Below, piece by piece: positions 45,823 to 57,136 of a stretch of 64,000 nt of DNA; within the stretch, counting starts at the first letter, position 1; every line of letters begins with the position of its first letter. The notes under the pieces are model-generated. The model was not told the origin of the DNA. It saw only the letters and a list, made by a program, of their open reading frames with translations, and made no database searches. Both the position numbers and the translations under genes were made by a program. The stretch covers positions 39,207,001 through 39,271,000 of the forward strand of contig JASDFA010000019.1 of assembly GCA_035772735.1 (NCBI GenBank), read 5' to 3'. Origin of the DNA: Datura wrightii. Its lineage: Eukaryota > Streptophyta > Magnoliopsida > Solanales > Solanaceae.

Positions 45823-47892
45823 TGTTACAACTCAAATTACCGTGATTGGTATCCACACTAATCCCCAGAAGGAGAACCAACGAATTTTGATACTACCCCT
45901 AAAATGAGACATGCAAAAAGGTAAAACACTATCTTTAATTATTGAAACAAACTTCACAACATAAATCAATTGCTTCAAACCGATACTACTAAATAATACC
46001 CAAGACCTAAAATTCATTGCACAGGATGACTGTTTACAACTCTAGGAATGTTTAATAAAATAAGAACAAAAGAAAACATAAGTGTGCGGAAAAGAAGGAC
46101 ATTTTCAAACGGGGGAGTGAACTACGTCCTTATCTGCTCACCTTCTCAAACTCCAAAACTGCTGGTTTACACGTGAGGACATGAAGAACTGTTGGGCTCG
46201 AACTCTGCCTCAAAAAAGAATGCAGGGGTAAGGTCAGTACATAACATGGTACTGGTAGGCATCATCGACCGATCATACATAATAACAGATAATCAAAGAA
46301 AAAGTGATATAAGAAGAGTCCACAACATCATACAGAAGTACAAAGCCATTTTATGAACACTAGCTCTAGTCAGGTAACAGCCGACCTACTCACTGGATTA
46401 GCCTCTTGCTGCAGTGGTCACTTGACCGCTACAGTAGTGTCACCGTGATGGAAGAAGTTACGCTGTAGCGGCACTACCTAAGACAGTAGCTTGACTTAGT
46501 TGCTCGTTCAACAGTTCATCCATTCATCAACTCAATAGTCCCATAGTTTCAACAATTCACCATCTCTTTGCATTAAATTCATACAGCACACAAGTCTAGA
46601 TCAAAATTGATACAACTCACATTTGCAAATTGGATTCAACAGTTAGTCCTAAGAAAAATAACTCTACACTTACAATCGCATAATCGGAATACATCTAGCA
46701 ATCAGATTCATGTCTTTTATTTCAAATTTCATCAGATAGTTTGCACTATCCAATAACCCCACTTAGCACATTCTGCATTTATTTATACACAAAATAACAG
46801 TACAACAAGAACAAAGTAAAAAATATGGTGACATGTTGGGCACGCACCTCCGCCATGTCCCCATTATCACTCAATTTACAACTCAGTATACACACACGCC
46901 AGAGGGTCTCATTTTTTGACTTTCAGTCATGACCTGCAGGGGACTCTAGCAATTCATGTACTGTGCTGGCGTGGCACCCGCTCCTACTCATATGCTCATC
47001 CAGATGCTCCCCTTGGACACGAGCCACTCAAATAATGTTACGCTTGCCCAGATTCTCCCCTCTGGCTTGAGTCTCTCATTTTATGATGTAAATTCTATCA
47101 TTCATCATTCCTGAAAGCTTCAAAATGCGTGAAATCTACAACATGAGAGTAATTCATTAATTACCCCTCAATGTAGTGTCTAATAGATCAAAACCTCCTC
47201 TTCAAGGTGTTTTTCAAAGGTAAAACCCCAATTTTACTCAGTTCTAATTCAATTCCCCGAGCAACCCTTGTTTCCAACAGGTGATTCTACGGGAGTGATA
47301 AAAACTTATCAACACCAACCTAGCGCACCCCCTAATCACCCTACAATTCAGCCATATTTAACAACTAAGGGTTCTTCCTCTACAAAACTTTCACCATTAG
47401 AGGTCTACAAAACTTCTAGGATCAAAGCTACTCACCTTAGAGATAGAGAATCAAAAATCTTATCTTGTGTGACGAGGTTACTACTCTAGAGAGTTTTTTT
47501 GTCCTCTAGACCTCCTGATTGTGTTTTGGAAAATAATAGGGTGAAAACCCCATAATTTTCACTTAAATCCACTTTATGATTCCCGTCGTCCGCTGCAGCG
47601 GACCCGTTACATCATTCATAGGGTCGTTTCGGCGGTCCAAATGATTACTCCCTAATTTCGCCATGGAGGGACTCCGATCACTACCCCAGTCTTGTTGCAG
47701 TGGGAATCCCACCACTGCAGTGGTCTCCTAGACAAGTAGCTACCAAAAAATGCACAATTCTATACTTAGTTTATTTCAAAACCTCCCTATCTCAACCTTA
47801 GCCAGTTTTCAAAACCTCCCTATCTCATCCTTAGCCAGTTTTCTATGTTCTACGCCCTTAACAATTTCCGTAACAACATTTAGGTCGTTACA
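45823..47892 (-). repeat. F 5' LTR (shared with G)
   Basis: TGTTACAACTC to GGTCGTTACA. It aligns with the three 3' LTR pieces but lacks about 370 bases between TCATCATTCC and CTGAAAGC (junction about 47106-47112). On its right side it abuts the pol end of another F-family copy rather than a target duplication. Confidence 0.88.
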
Positions 47893-48472
47893 TCAGATAC
47901 AATTAAAATACCGTTTATCCCCGAACGGTCTATACAAAAATTGGAAGGATACGTACCTGATTCTATGAACAACTGGGGGTACTTGACCCACATATCAACT
48001 TCGGTCTCTTAAGTGGCTTCTTCCACTAGAATTTTACTATCGGAATCTCCTTGGACCTCGGCTTTCGAACCTTTCTGGCCAATATCTCCACAGGTTCCTC
48101 CGTAAATGACAGATTCTCATCCAACATCACAAAGTCCCACTTGATGATATACGTTTCATCTCCATGGTATCTGAAAGCATGGACACATGAAATGTCGGAT
48201 GCATTCCAGACAATCTTGGCAGCAATGCCAGCTCATATACACGTCGGAGTATTTCAAATGGCCCAATATACCTCAAGTTGAGCTTACTCGCTTATCAAAC
48301 CTCATCACCCTTCATTGGTCACACCTTGAGCAGCACTTGCTCCCCTTTCATGAACTCCATGTCCTTGACTTTCTTGTCTGCATATTACTTCAGCCTACTC
48401 TGAGCAGCTATCAGACGGTCCCGAATTATCTGAAATTTTTCCAAGTCCTTTAACAAATCCGTCCCCCAAGGC
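47893..48472 (-). pseudogene. pol: G: integrase C-terminal fragment of a second F-family element
   Basis: This aligns with 40602-41190 of F (integrase tail and chromodomain-like block) in the same orientation, with deletions and stops. It is followed in the minus direction by the LTR 45823-47892, exactly as pol is followed by its 3' LTR. Its upstream part is cut at 48472, where element H begins. Confidence 0.85.
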
Positions 48473-50829
48473 TGTTGTCTTTTTAACGACAACCGCTCGT
48501 CCGAAGTGGCGGAACAGATTTTATTTAACAAAGAGTTTTTTCAATCGAAGTGACGTATTGAGAAGAGATTAATTTTATTTATTCAGAGTCTCCATTTGGA
48601 ATTGAGTTTTGGTGTTCCAAGTCACCTATTTGAATCCCTAATCAAAAGAAAATGACTCTTATTTTTGGTCCGTGAAAAGAAAAGACCGGGGGTAAGGAAT
48701 TCTGTTGACCGAAGGAAAGGTGTTAGGCATCTCTCGAGTCCTCTAGTTCTAGCACGGTTGCTTCATCGACTTATATTCGTCTTAACTTAATTTTTTGGAT
48801 TCATTATGCTTGAGAACTTAAGAGTAGTTCGTTCGATTTTAAGCTCTTTTTTAAACTTGTTTAAAATTAATTAATTATTAATGTGTGGTATACTGGTAGC
48901 AGCGTTTTCCAGCCTTACCCCGATTACTAATTACGTCTTTTGAGGCTTTTATGAGTCATCGCCTTCTCCCGCGCCAAAGCAATCATCTAGCATACAAAAA
49001 GTCTAACCTTTCCATTAAATCGGCTTCAAATAGTAGATGAATTTTTATTTAAACGACTTATCGGTGGCAGCGCTTTCTAATCTCATCATTAATTATTAAT
49101 TAAATTAATTAAACTAACTTCTAAAATTCCTTGGGATTAAAAACTCAACTCATTTTTTTTTGAGAAAATTATTCGCTCTTTTAACAACAGAATTTGAACT
49201 AACTTTGACTCTACCTCGCTCCCTATCACATTAATTCATTGGACCTAAAAATTGATCGAGACCTAAAACATACTTGAAGGCAGTTCCATTGAACCAACTC
49301 ATTCAAAATTAGTAAACCAATTATTATATCATTTCAATTAAAAACTTAAATACAAGCCGGCTTAAATCTTCGCACATGATTGAATGATAAAAAATGTCAG
49401 GAAGCATCAATAGGAGCAGATGATTCATCCAAAAATAGAATTTAACATGAGGAAGCCTAATAGCTCCCCTTTAGAGTTTAATTTTTTTTAATAAAAGAAA
49501 AGAGAAAATCCAAAAGCAGCAACGACTTTCATGCATAAATATTCTTTACAAAGGAGAAGCATTATACATATAACTTTATATTACCTTCTAACGATCTAAT
49601 TTTTTATAAGCAATAAACTAATACCCAGTAAATTCAAATAAAATACCACATGATATCCTACTATTCTCGAGCAAACATTCCACGACTCCTCCACTTGAAC
49701 ATTATACAAGAACAGAAGGTAGAAAAATGGAAAAAAAAGAAAAAATGCATTGCCTCAAAAGGAAAATTAAACCATAAATCTTCAGAGAACAAAAAATAAT
49801 CAAATAGTCGATAAGAGAACTCATTACATATATATTTCATAGACTTATTATAATAATCCAATTGATTAATAAGTCAATGAAAGAAAAGGACCTGAAAGAT
49901 GCTTTAGATGGCAAAACCTTGAGCTAAATTGGAACTTGAATCAGGACAATGACCTCGACATCGACCCGGATTAGTCAGACCTCACCGGGAAGGCAAAAGA
50001 AAAGAGCTTGTATGGTTGTTTAATCTATCATCCTCATTCTTAGATCTAGGAACGGACACTTGGTCCCCCTCTCCTCTTCTTTATTTTTTCTCTCCTCACC
50101 CTCTATTCTCTAGATGTTTATGTGGTGTGGGTGCAGGTGAGCAGTTAATGCGAGTGCTTAGCGTGTGTTTGTGTATGTACAGCTTGTGAGTGTGTGCAGG
50201 TGAGAATGAAGATTAAGAAGAAGAGTGGTGTGTGCTTAGATAGAAAATAAAGGAGAGAGTGCTGATGAGGTCCTCTGATTTGTGCTTCTGTGTGTAGTGT
50301 GAGGGTGAGCATGAATGTGAATTGTGTGTGAGAGTGTATTGTGTATTTTGCTTAGAGGAGAAGGTATGTGGTGAGTGATTTGTAAGAAGGAAAAGAAAAG
50401 GAATCGTGAGATGTGTGTGTGTGTGAGCAATCTTGGAGAGGAAGAAAAATATGGTGACCTGTAAAAGAGTTTGTTACAGAGAGATAAGAAAGAATCTTGT
50501 CACGTGTTGAAAATTTATTGATTCTTTTATTTATTTTTTTAAAAAAATAATAATAATAAAAATGCTAAATAATTAAAGGGAGGTTAAAAATAATTAACTA
50601 AAAGCTAGATAAGAAAAATATTTTTGTCATTTCTTTCTTTTGTAAATAAAACTAAAATTTTCAATTCTAAAATAAATAAATATTTTGTACTTTTTTTTAA
50701 AATTTTGCACGAGTAAAAATCTACTAGAAATAAGATAAATTTAAATTGTCAAAGGTTAAGTGTGAAAAAGATATTTATCACTAAAATAGTGTAAAACTAA
50801 CGGAGGGTCAAAAATGACGTGTCTACAGT
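48473..50829 (-). repeat. H 3' LTR
   Basis: TGTTGTCTTTTTAACGAC to ACGTGTCTACA (TG...CA), 2357 bp. The left boundary is where G homology stops; the right is followed by the purine tract. A GT-rich segment is at 50130-50430. Confidence 0.75.
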
Positions 50830-50846
50830 TTGCCCCTCTTTGACTG
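50830..50846 (-). promoter_or_regulatory. H polypurine tract
   Basis: In minus-strand sense GTCAAAGAGGGGCAAAC directly before the LTR start TGTAGACACG. Confidence 0.8.
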
Positions 50847-51574
50847 AAAACTCGAAAGTGTTTTCGGACAAAGAAGTAGATAATGAGACGTATTTTGACC
50901 CAGCCATTACTTTAAATGGAGAAGAAAAGAAGAAGAAGATGTGACCGAGCCCTAATTTTGGACTGCCTACATATTTCGGGTTATAAGAAATTAGGTCACA
51001 TGTAGTTGGAGAAGTGAAAGGGGGTGGAACATACTAAGATGGAGAGTCTAGCAAGGTCCTGTCGAGGCTCCGGTCCGCGACTCCTGTCATTACGTTAAAA
51101 TGAAAGACAAAAAATAAAAAATACAAGTGTTATCCTATCTATGTCGTTTCTCTTGAATCTTGGCTTGAGTCTTCAATTTAAATGTTCTTCTTGACTTGTA
51201 ATCCGTATTAAAAGGTGGGTATCTTGAAATTGAAGCTTGATTCTTGAGGCCTGAGGTTGAGTTGAGACTTGGATTGAGTACTGATGGTTTTTCAGTTAGC
51301 AAGCTACCAATCATTCTCATAAGCTTGTTTTCTGATCAGTAGCTGAATAATAATAGATGTTAGGATGTTAGGCTGCTACATGCATTCAAAAAGCTGACTC
51401 TGACTATCATTGTGATCGAACATTTTGGCAAGAGTTGAAACTCTGTCCTTGGACATCAAGTCCATATTTTGCAAGGAAAAACCTGCAAACCATCACAAAT
51501 AAAAGAAACAAACAAAATAATTTCCAGTTTTCTATGAAAATTTTTTGTGAGTTATTAGCAACTGTAACTGAACA

Positions 51575-52255
51575 CAGGCTAGGAAATATTTATCCTAGGA
51601 GAATAATGAAAATAACAATCTCAGACTAGAAAATATTTATCCTAGGAAAAAAATAAATCATTTCAGACTAGGAAGCGTTTATCCTAGGAGAAAAGAAAAT
51701 AACAATCTCATACTAGGAAGCGTTTATCCTAAGAGAAAAGAAAATATAGTTGTCTCAGACTAGGAAGTATTTATCCTAGGAGAAAATAAAATAAAATAAA
51801 ATTATCTCAGAGTAGGAAGCGTTTATCCTAGGAGGAACGAAACTAACAATCTCAGACTAGGAAGCGCTTATCCCAAGAGAAAGAAATAGCAATCTGAGAC
51901 TAAGAAGTGTTTATCCTAAAAGAAAATAAAAATAAAAATAAACCATCTCAGACTAGGAGACGTTTATCCTAGGAGAAAAGAAAATAACAATCTCAAATTA
52001 GAAAGCATTTATCCTAATAGAAAAGAAAACATAGTTGTCTTAGACTAGGAAGTACTTATCCTAAGAAAAAAAATAAAATAAAAACTATCTCAGACTAGGA
52101 AGCATTTATCCCAGGAGAAAAAAAATAGCAATCTTAGACTAGGAAGTGTTTATTCTAGGAGAAAATAAAAATAAATTATCTCACTAGGAAGCATTTATCC
52201 TAGGATAAAAGAAAATAACAATCTCAGACTATGAAGTGTTTATCCCAGGAGAATA
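51575..52255 (-). repeat. 15-unit tandem array in the H 3' region
   Basis: Units of about 42-52 bases share CTAGGAAGCGTTTATCCTAG followed by an A-rich spacer. I count 15 copies of the TTTATCC core or variants. Each unit has a six-base inverted repeat (CTAGGA...TCCTAG) around an eight-base loop. Spacer types recur in order, suggesting a higher-order period of five to six units. Confidence 0.92.
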
Positions 52256-53111
52256 ATAAGATGATTTACACATGCATGAAAAAGATAAAGAGCGAAAGGT
52301 TTTTACTATAATTGTGTTTACAAACTTGAATCTCTGAAGTTTCCTTTATGTCAGCAAGGTTGCCCCTGTTTCAGAAAAAGAAGGAAAATAAGAAAATTGT
52401 GAGTTTCAAAAAATGGTGGTCGCTTTGTGTCCTTGGCTTCGAAGATGCTTTCTCCTATTGTTTCCATGTTCGACCCTAGTTTCAGCTCGGGTAGATTGTG
52501 CTTATTTTCTGGCCAACTTATTTTGATAACCTTTATCATTGGAGACATCTCTATTTGATTACAGAACTCCCACCTCATATCTATTGTATTATTTTCGTAT
52601 TCCCATAATCATCGAATCTCGTAATCATATAAATTTTTATATTTGTTAAACTGTCAAAGAGTTGTGCATATTCTCCCTCTCGAATCTTTCCACCCATGAT
52701 GTGCTAGGCTTTTCTTTGTACAATTGGAAAGCTACTAGCAGATTTTGAAATCATTTCTTGCTTGCTTTGACAGAGATGACTTAAAGATGAATTACAAAAG
52801 AAAAAAAGCAACACAAGAAAATAAAGAGAAATATTATTTAACAAAAGATATCCTAATTTGGAAAAGGAAAAAAAAAGAGGCCTTTTGAAACGAGATAGCT
52901 AGCTTCGATATCATGACATGCATTTTGAATTAAGTGACCTAATCTATCCAAATAATCTAAACTTCACTTTTTATCAAACTTTCAGACTTTGAAATGAGGC
53001 TTCTGTGTTCCAACTTTTCATTAGATCCAAGGTTCACATTCAGTTAGTGTTCCTTGAATGACTTTCCCCAAGGAATTTCTATCATTCGTCATATTTTTGC
53101 TACTTTCATGT

Positions 53112-53318
53112 CGCCTTATGGTACACTTGAGGGTTTTCACCAATAAGACTCTCTCATTTTTACTTCTCTCAACTCACTATCGCCTTACGGTGCCCGTGAG
53201 AGTTTTCAGCTATAAGAGTCTCTCATTTTTACTTCTCTCAACTCACTGTCACCTTACGGTACCTGTGAGAGCTTTCACCTATAAGACTCTCTCATTTTCA
53301 CTTTTCATTTTTCATTCC
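53112..53318. repeat. 69-bp direct repeat, three copies
   Basis: Copies start at 53112, 53181 and 53250, each beginning CGCCTTACGG or a close variant and containing ACTCTCTCATTTTTACTT. The spacing is exactly 69 bases, so the open frame across it on the plus strand is a consequence of a repeat length divisible by three. Confidence 0.92.
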
Positions 53319-54716
53319 TTGTACAGACAACTCGCATTGTTCCTTGTATGATAATCAACATCGAAAGCATGCTTGACTTGTCATTCTCAAAAATTGTCTG
53401 AAGGTCTTCTTTTGAACTGTAATATGATTTTTGGCTAGGGTTAGAAAGAAAAGGTTGCATGAAGGCTCAAAGATATCACTAAAAAAATAGGGTGAGACTT
53501 ACAACCTTTGAAATCAATTTTTTTTTCTTTTTTTGTGCAAAAAATAAAAATGAACTCTTTTTTTTTACCCCAGTTTCTTTGATACTGGGGTAATTTCTAG
53601 GTGTTTTACTTGGTTGAACCGAACCCCAGAGTAGGTCTGCCTATGTATCTTGTCGAAGTAAGAATCAGGTCAAACATAGTACATGAAGCTTGTTCTTCTA
53701 TTTGTTCTTTTTTTCTGTTTTTTTTTGGACTCTTTTCTTTTCTTTTTTTTCCTTTTTACTTTTTTTTACTTTACTTTGACTCCAAAATAGGGGTATCAAA
53801 GAAAATAAAACTAAGGCTCAAAGAGGGTAGCAAAAGATGACACAGTATTTGAATAGCAGAATGATATGCCTTCGTCATGTCAATCCTAAAAATATCAAGT
53901 ACAAAGCATACAGTTCAAGAGTAAGAAGTGAAAATCATACATTATCTTTTAGAGCATCTACATCATTGGACATTTCCATCACTTTTCCTTCCATGCTTGT
54001 CGATTAGATAACTTTATTTGGGCAAAATCTTCTTCACAATAGATGACACATGTCCATTTGGATCAAACAAACCCTTTTGACTTCTTCTTTGAAAAAAATA
54101 GAATTATGCGTTTATTTGATTGATCCAATTCAAATCGCTAGATGTACACCTTCCTGTTATATCGTGTTGTCCTTCTCATGATTTTCAAAGTGATTGCTTC
54201 AATATCATTCAAGTTAAACTTCAACTGACAGTTAAAATTTTTCAATTCTCTATCTATTTTCTCAAATGTTTTTCTTTAACTTTCCAATTCGATTGGTGCA
54301 TGTGATCCATGATTAGATAGGACTTTAAGATCTGGCTAGAAATTTCGTATGCATGTCATAACATCAAAACTAAAATGAAAACATATATACCCGAAGAGCT
54401 AAGTTGTATGAATTAAAATGACACAAAAAGAGAAATTTTTCATGAGATAACAAAGGATAGAAGGGTTTGACAATGAAACAAACAGACTGAATTCTAGGTT
54501 ACAACTCTGCAATAATCCAACTAAGAAAACTATGACAAGACTCACAATAGGTAGAATAAAAAGGATACAAGGGTTTGAAAATCACTAAAGAAAACAAAAT
54601 AAAATCTGGATTACAACCCTGAAATAACCAGATAACAGAAATAATGACAAAACAAACTACCAATATTCCTTTCTAGAAAATAGAGGAGTTTCATTCCAAC
54701 TACCAAATTTGACATC
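53319..54716 (-). other. H non-coding interior
   Basis: T-rich and A-rich low-complexity sequence where pol would be expected. I see no domain; a GCCTATGTATC...GAATCAGGTC motif lies at 53638-53671. Confidence 0.5.
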
Positions 54717-56766
54717 TTAGACACTAGTTTGCACATCAACCTTAACAGAACCTCCATCAATTTCAAATGCCTTTTCTTTAGTAAGTAGGCCCTTGATTTT
54801 TTTAACCAAATCATCCTCAATGCTAGGATCCAAAACCAATGTAGAAGAGTTTGCAACAACTGAGTTGAAATAATTGTGATACTCCTTTTCAACACATATC
54901 ATCTCGATAAAGTTTGCATCATTATATGATGACAGAGGATTCTGAGTGATATTTGGGGGGTCACTATCTTGCACTACAATCATCTTTTCTTGGATCATCC
55001 TTTCCACCTCCCTTTTCAAAGTTCGACAATCTTTTGTACTATGTCTAGGAGCATCAAAATGGTATGCACAGTGTGCGACAGGGTTAAAACCTCTTGCACG
55101 TGGATCTGCATAATTTGGAGGAATCGTCCGTATCATATTCAAACGTTTCGATTTCTTGAACAAGTTTGTGTAAGACTCTCCAAGTGGCATGAAATTATCC
55201 CTAGGCCTCTGATCCCCTCCATATTCCTTCCTTGGATGAGGATTATAGGGTGCTCGGAAATTTTAAGGAGAAGGATGAGGGTTTTGATGTATTGGTGCTC
55301 ACCATTTGGGATGACTTGGTGGTCGGGCATATGGTTGTGCACTATAGACTGCATATTGAGGTGGAACAAAAGAGAATTGAAGGTTTTGCATGGGGTAATA
55401 GTGCTGGGATGAAGCTTGAGAATAGTTTTGGGTGTAGTAATATGGTGTTCTCTTGGGACCTTGTGTTACCATGGATGCATCATCCTTCTTCTTCTTGATC
55501 CCAAAATTCCTTGAACCATTCTGAATCGCTTGTGTAGTTGCCCTCAAAGAAGCATAACTTAAGATTTTGTTCGACCTGAGTCCTTCTTCCATCATTTCTC
55601 TCATTTTCACCACATCATTGAAAGATCTACCCATATCTAAGATTAAATAGCTAAATTAAGTAGGATCTTGAGCTTGAAGAAAATAATCAACCATCTCACT
55701 TTCCTCCATGGTCGGATTGACCCGAGCAGCTTGCTCTCTCCATCTGATTCCATACTCATGAAATATTTCATCAGGATTCTTTATCAATTTGGTTAAGAAA
55801 ACACGATCTGGAACAATGTCTATATTATACTAAAAATGTCAGACGAATGCTTGAGCTATTTCATCCCATGTGTACCCCTTATTGGAATCCTGACGTGTGT
55901 ACTATTCAGAGGTTGATTGACTCAATCCTTGACTGAAATAAGTCATCAACAACTCATTCTTTCCCCCTAGCTCCTCTTATCTTACTACAATAACCTCTCA
56001 GATGGGCTACCAGGTCTCCATGCCCATTGTATAATTCAAACTTTGGCATTTTGAAACCTGTAGGTAATTGAACATCTGGGGAACAGACACAAACCTCTGT
56101 AGGACACATTTATCAATACTTCTATACCCTTCATATTTCTTAAGGCTTCTTCCAAGCTTTTAACCTTTCTGGATATCTCATCCTACTCCTCCGTCCTATT
56201 CAACTTTTCATTCTCGATGGGCAAATCATACTGAGGTATGATTATATGGGCCAGGGGTCCTAAAAGTCATTTCTAGAGAGTAGTACTAACCATCATAAGC
56301 ATTAGGTTGAGACTCATTGTTGGTTCTGGGTATGGGAGGTAGTTGTGAGATTGTATAAATAGAAGTAGCGGGTACAACAAGAGAAGCGTTTCTGGGTGGT
56401 GCAACTGGAGGTCATACAGTGGAAGTATCCGCCACGGTAGGAAGATTATAGGCTACGAAAAATCCTGGAGGATAGAGAAGAGTCAGTTGTTCCAGATGGT
56501 GGAGGTTGGGTAGAAATTGGTATGGTAGGAATACCCTCTGAAAAATCCTAGGGTAATAGAGGCAGAGGCTGACCAGTCATCCAAGCTTGGTACGCATGAG
56601 CCAATTGTTGTTTCAACCTTCTAACTTCCTCAAGTGACCCTGACTCTTGTTCAGTCAACTGACTTTGAAGTTCATCAGTAACCAAAGTGGTCCTATCTTC
56701 GGCCACCGGTACTTTTTCTTTCGATCTTATGATGTAACGATGCTCTGCCAGCATGCCACAAACCAA
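54717..56766 (-). pseudogene. gag: H gag-like polyprotein (Tat/Ogre type), broken
   Basis: The N-terminal part (56548-56766) has a coiled coil, EVRRLKQQLAHAYQAWMTGQ, typical of Solanaceae Ogre-like gag. The middle (about 55640-55800) reads YGIRWREQAARV and SEMVDYFLQAQ, interrupted by stops, then MGRSFNDVVKMREMMEEGL (55299-55634). The last part (54717-55190) carries CAYHFDAPRHSTKDC, a CX2HX5HX4C zinc-binding-like motif, followed by LKREVERMIQ. This order is that of Tat/Ogre gag. At least four stops or frame changes are present. Confidence 0.8.
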
Positions 56767-57136
56767 CCACCTTAAACTAACTGGATAGTAGAGATAGAAA
56801 ATGTATTAGGATTAAATTTTTTTTACAACTCTTTTTCTTTTAAGGATCACCGAACCCGTGAAGGTTGCCTATATATCTCGCATCAAGAGAGGAGAATCAG
56901 GTATGCGTAGTTCGTCTAGACTATACAGTTAAAGAAAGTTTTGGAAGATGGAAATCTGCCTTGAAAAATGCAATTTTTTTGTAGGATATATATGAAAGAT
57001 AAGCTTTTTTTAAACTTCTTTTTTAGCTATGTGAAAGAAAAAAGAATAAATAATGAAAAACTTTTTTTGTGATGTTTGCTAAGAAAGATATACTTTTTTT
57101 TTGAAATTATCATTTGTAAGGAACGCATAAGAACTT

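Larger units (their letters stand above)
20413..47892 (-). mobile_element. F: chromovirus-type Ty3/gypsy element, base of a nested stack
   Basis: F is read right to left: 5' LTR 45823-47892, Met-tRNA-type primer site, gag, protease, RT/RNase H, integrase with C-terminal chromodomain-like block, 3' LTR. The 3' LTR survives in three pieces because E (21783-30009) and D (30934-40445, which contains C and B) inserted into it. The IN-last domain order and chromodomain place it in the chromoviruses (Tekay/Del or a neighbouring clade). Without the insertions F is about 9.7 kb. Its left flank is ACGTG (20408-20412); no matching right flank exists because its 5' LTR is joined to a second copy, G. Confidence 0.9.
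48473..57130 (-). mobile_element. H: Tat/Ogre-like gypsy element without pol
   Basis: H has a 3' LTR (48473-50829), a purine tract, a 3.8-kb non-coding region with tandem repeats and a gag-like coding region (54717-56766), all minus strand. No RT, RNase H or integrase is recognisable between gag and the 3' LTR. A 5' LTR and primer site are not visible; the right boundary, near 57130, is uncertain. The left flank before the LTR is AAGGC inside G. Confidence 0.75.

Noticed and set aside
51575..52255. CRISPR array
   Set aside because: Units are regularly spaced, but spacers are A-rich and repeat themselves, and the setting is a plant retrotransposon; this is a tandem repeat.
53058..53351. 97-codon plus-strand frame with repeated Leu/Ser-rich units
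   Set aside because: The repeat length of 69 is divisible by three, which keeps the frame open; it is antisense to element H and has no start context or domain.
55232..55498. Plus-strand frames of 88-147 codons around 54969-55498
   Set aside because: They are shadows of the minus-strand H gag.
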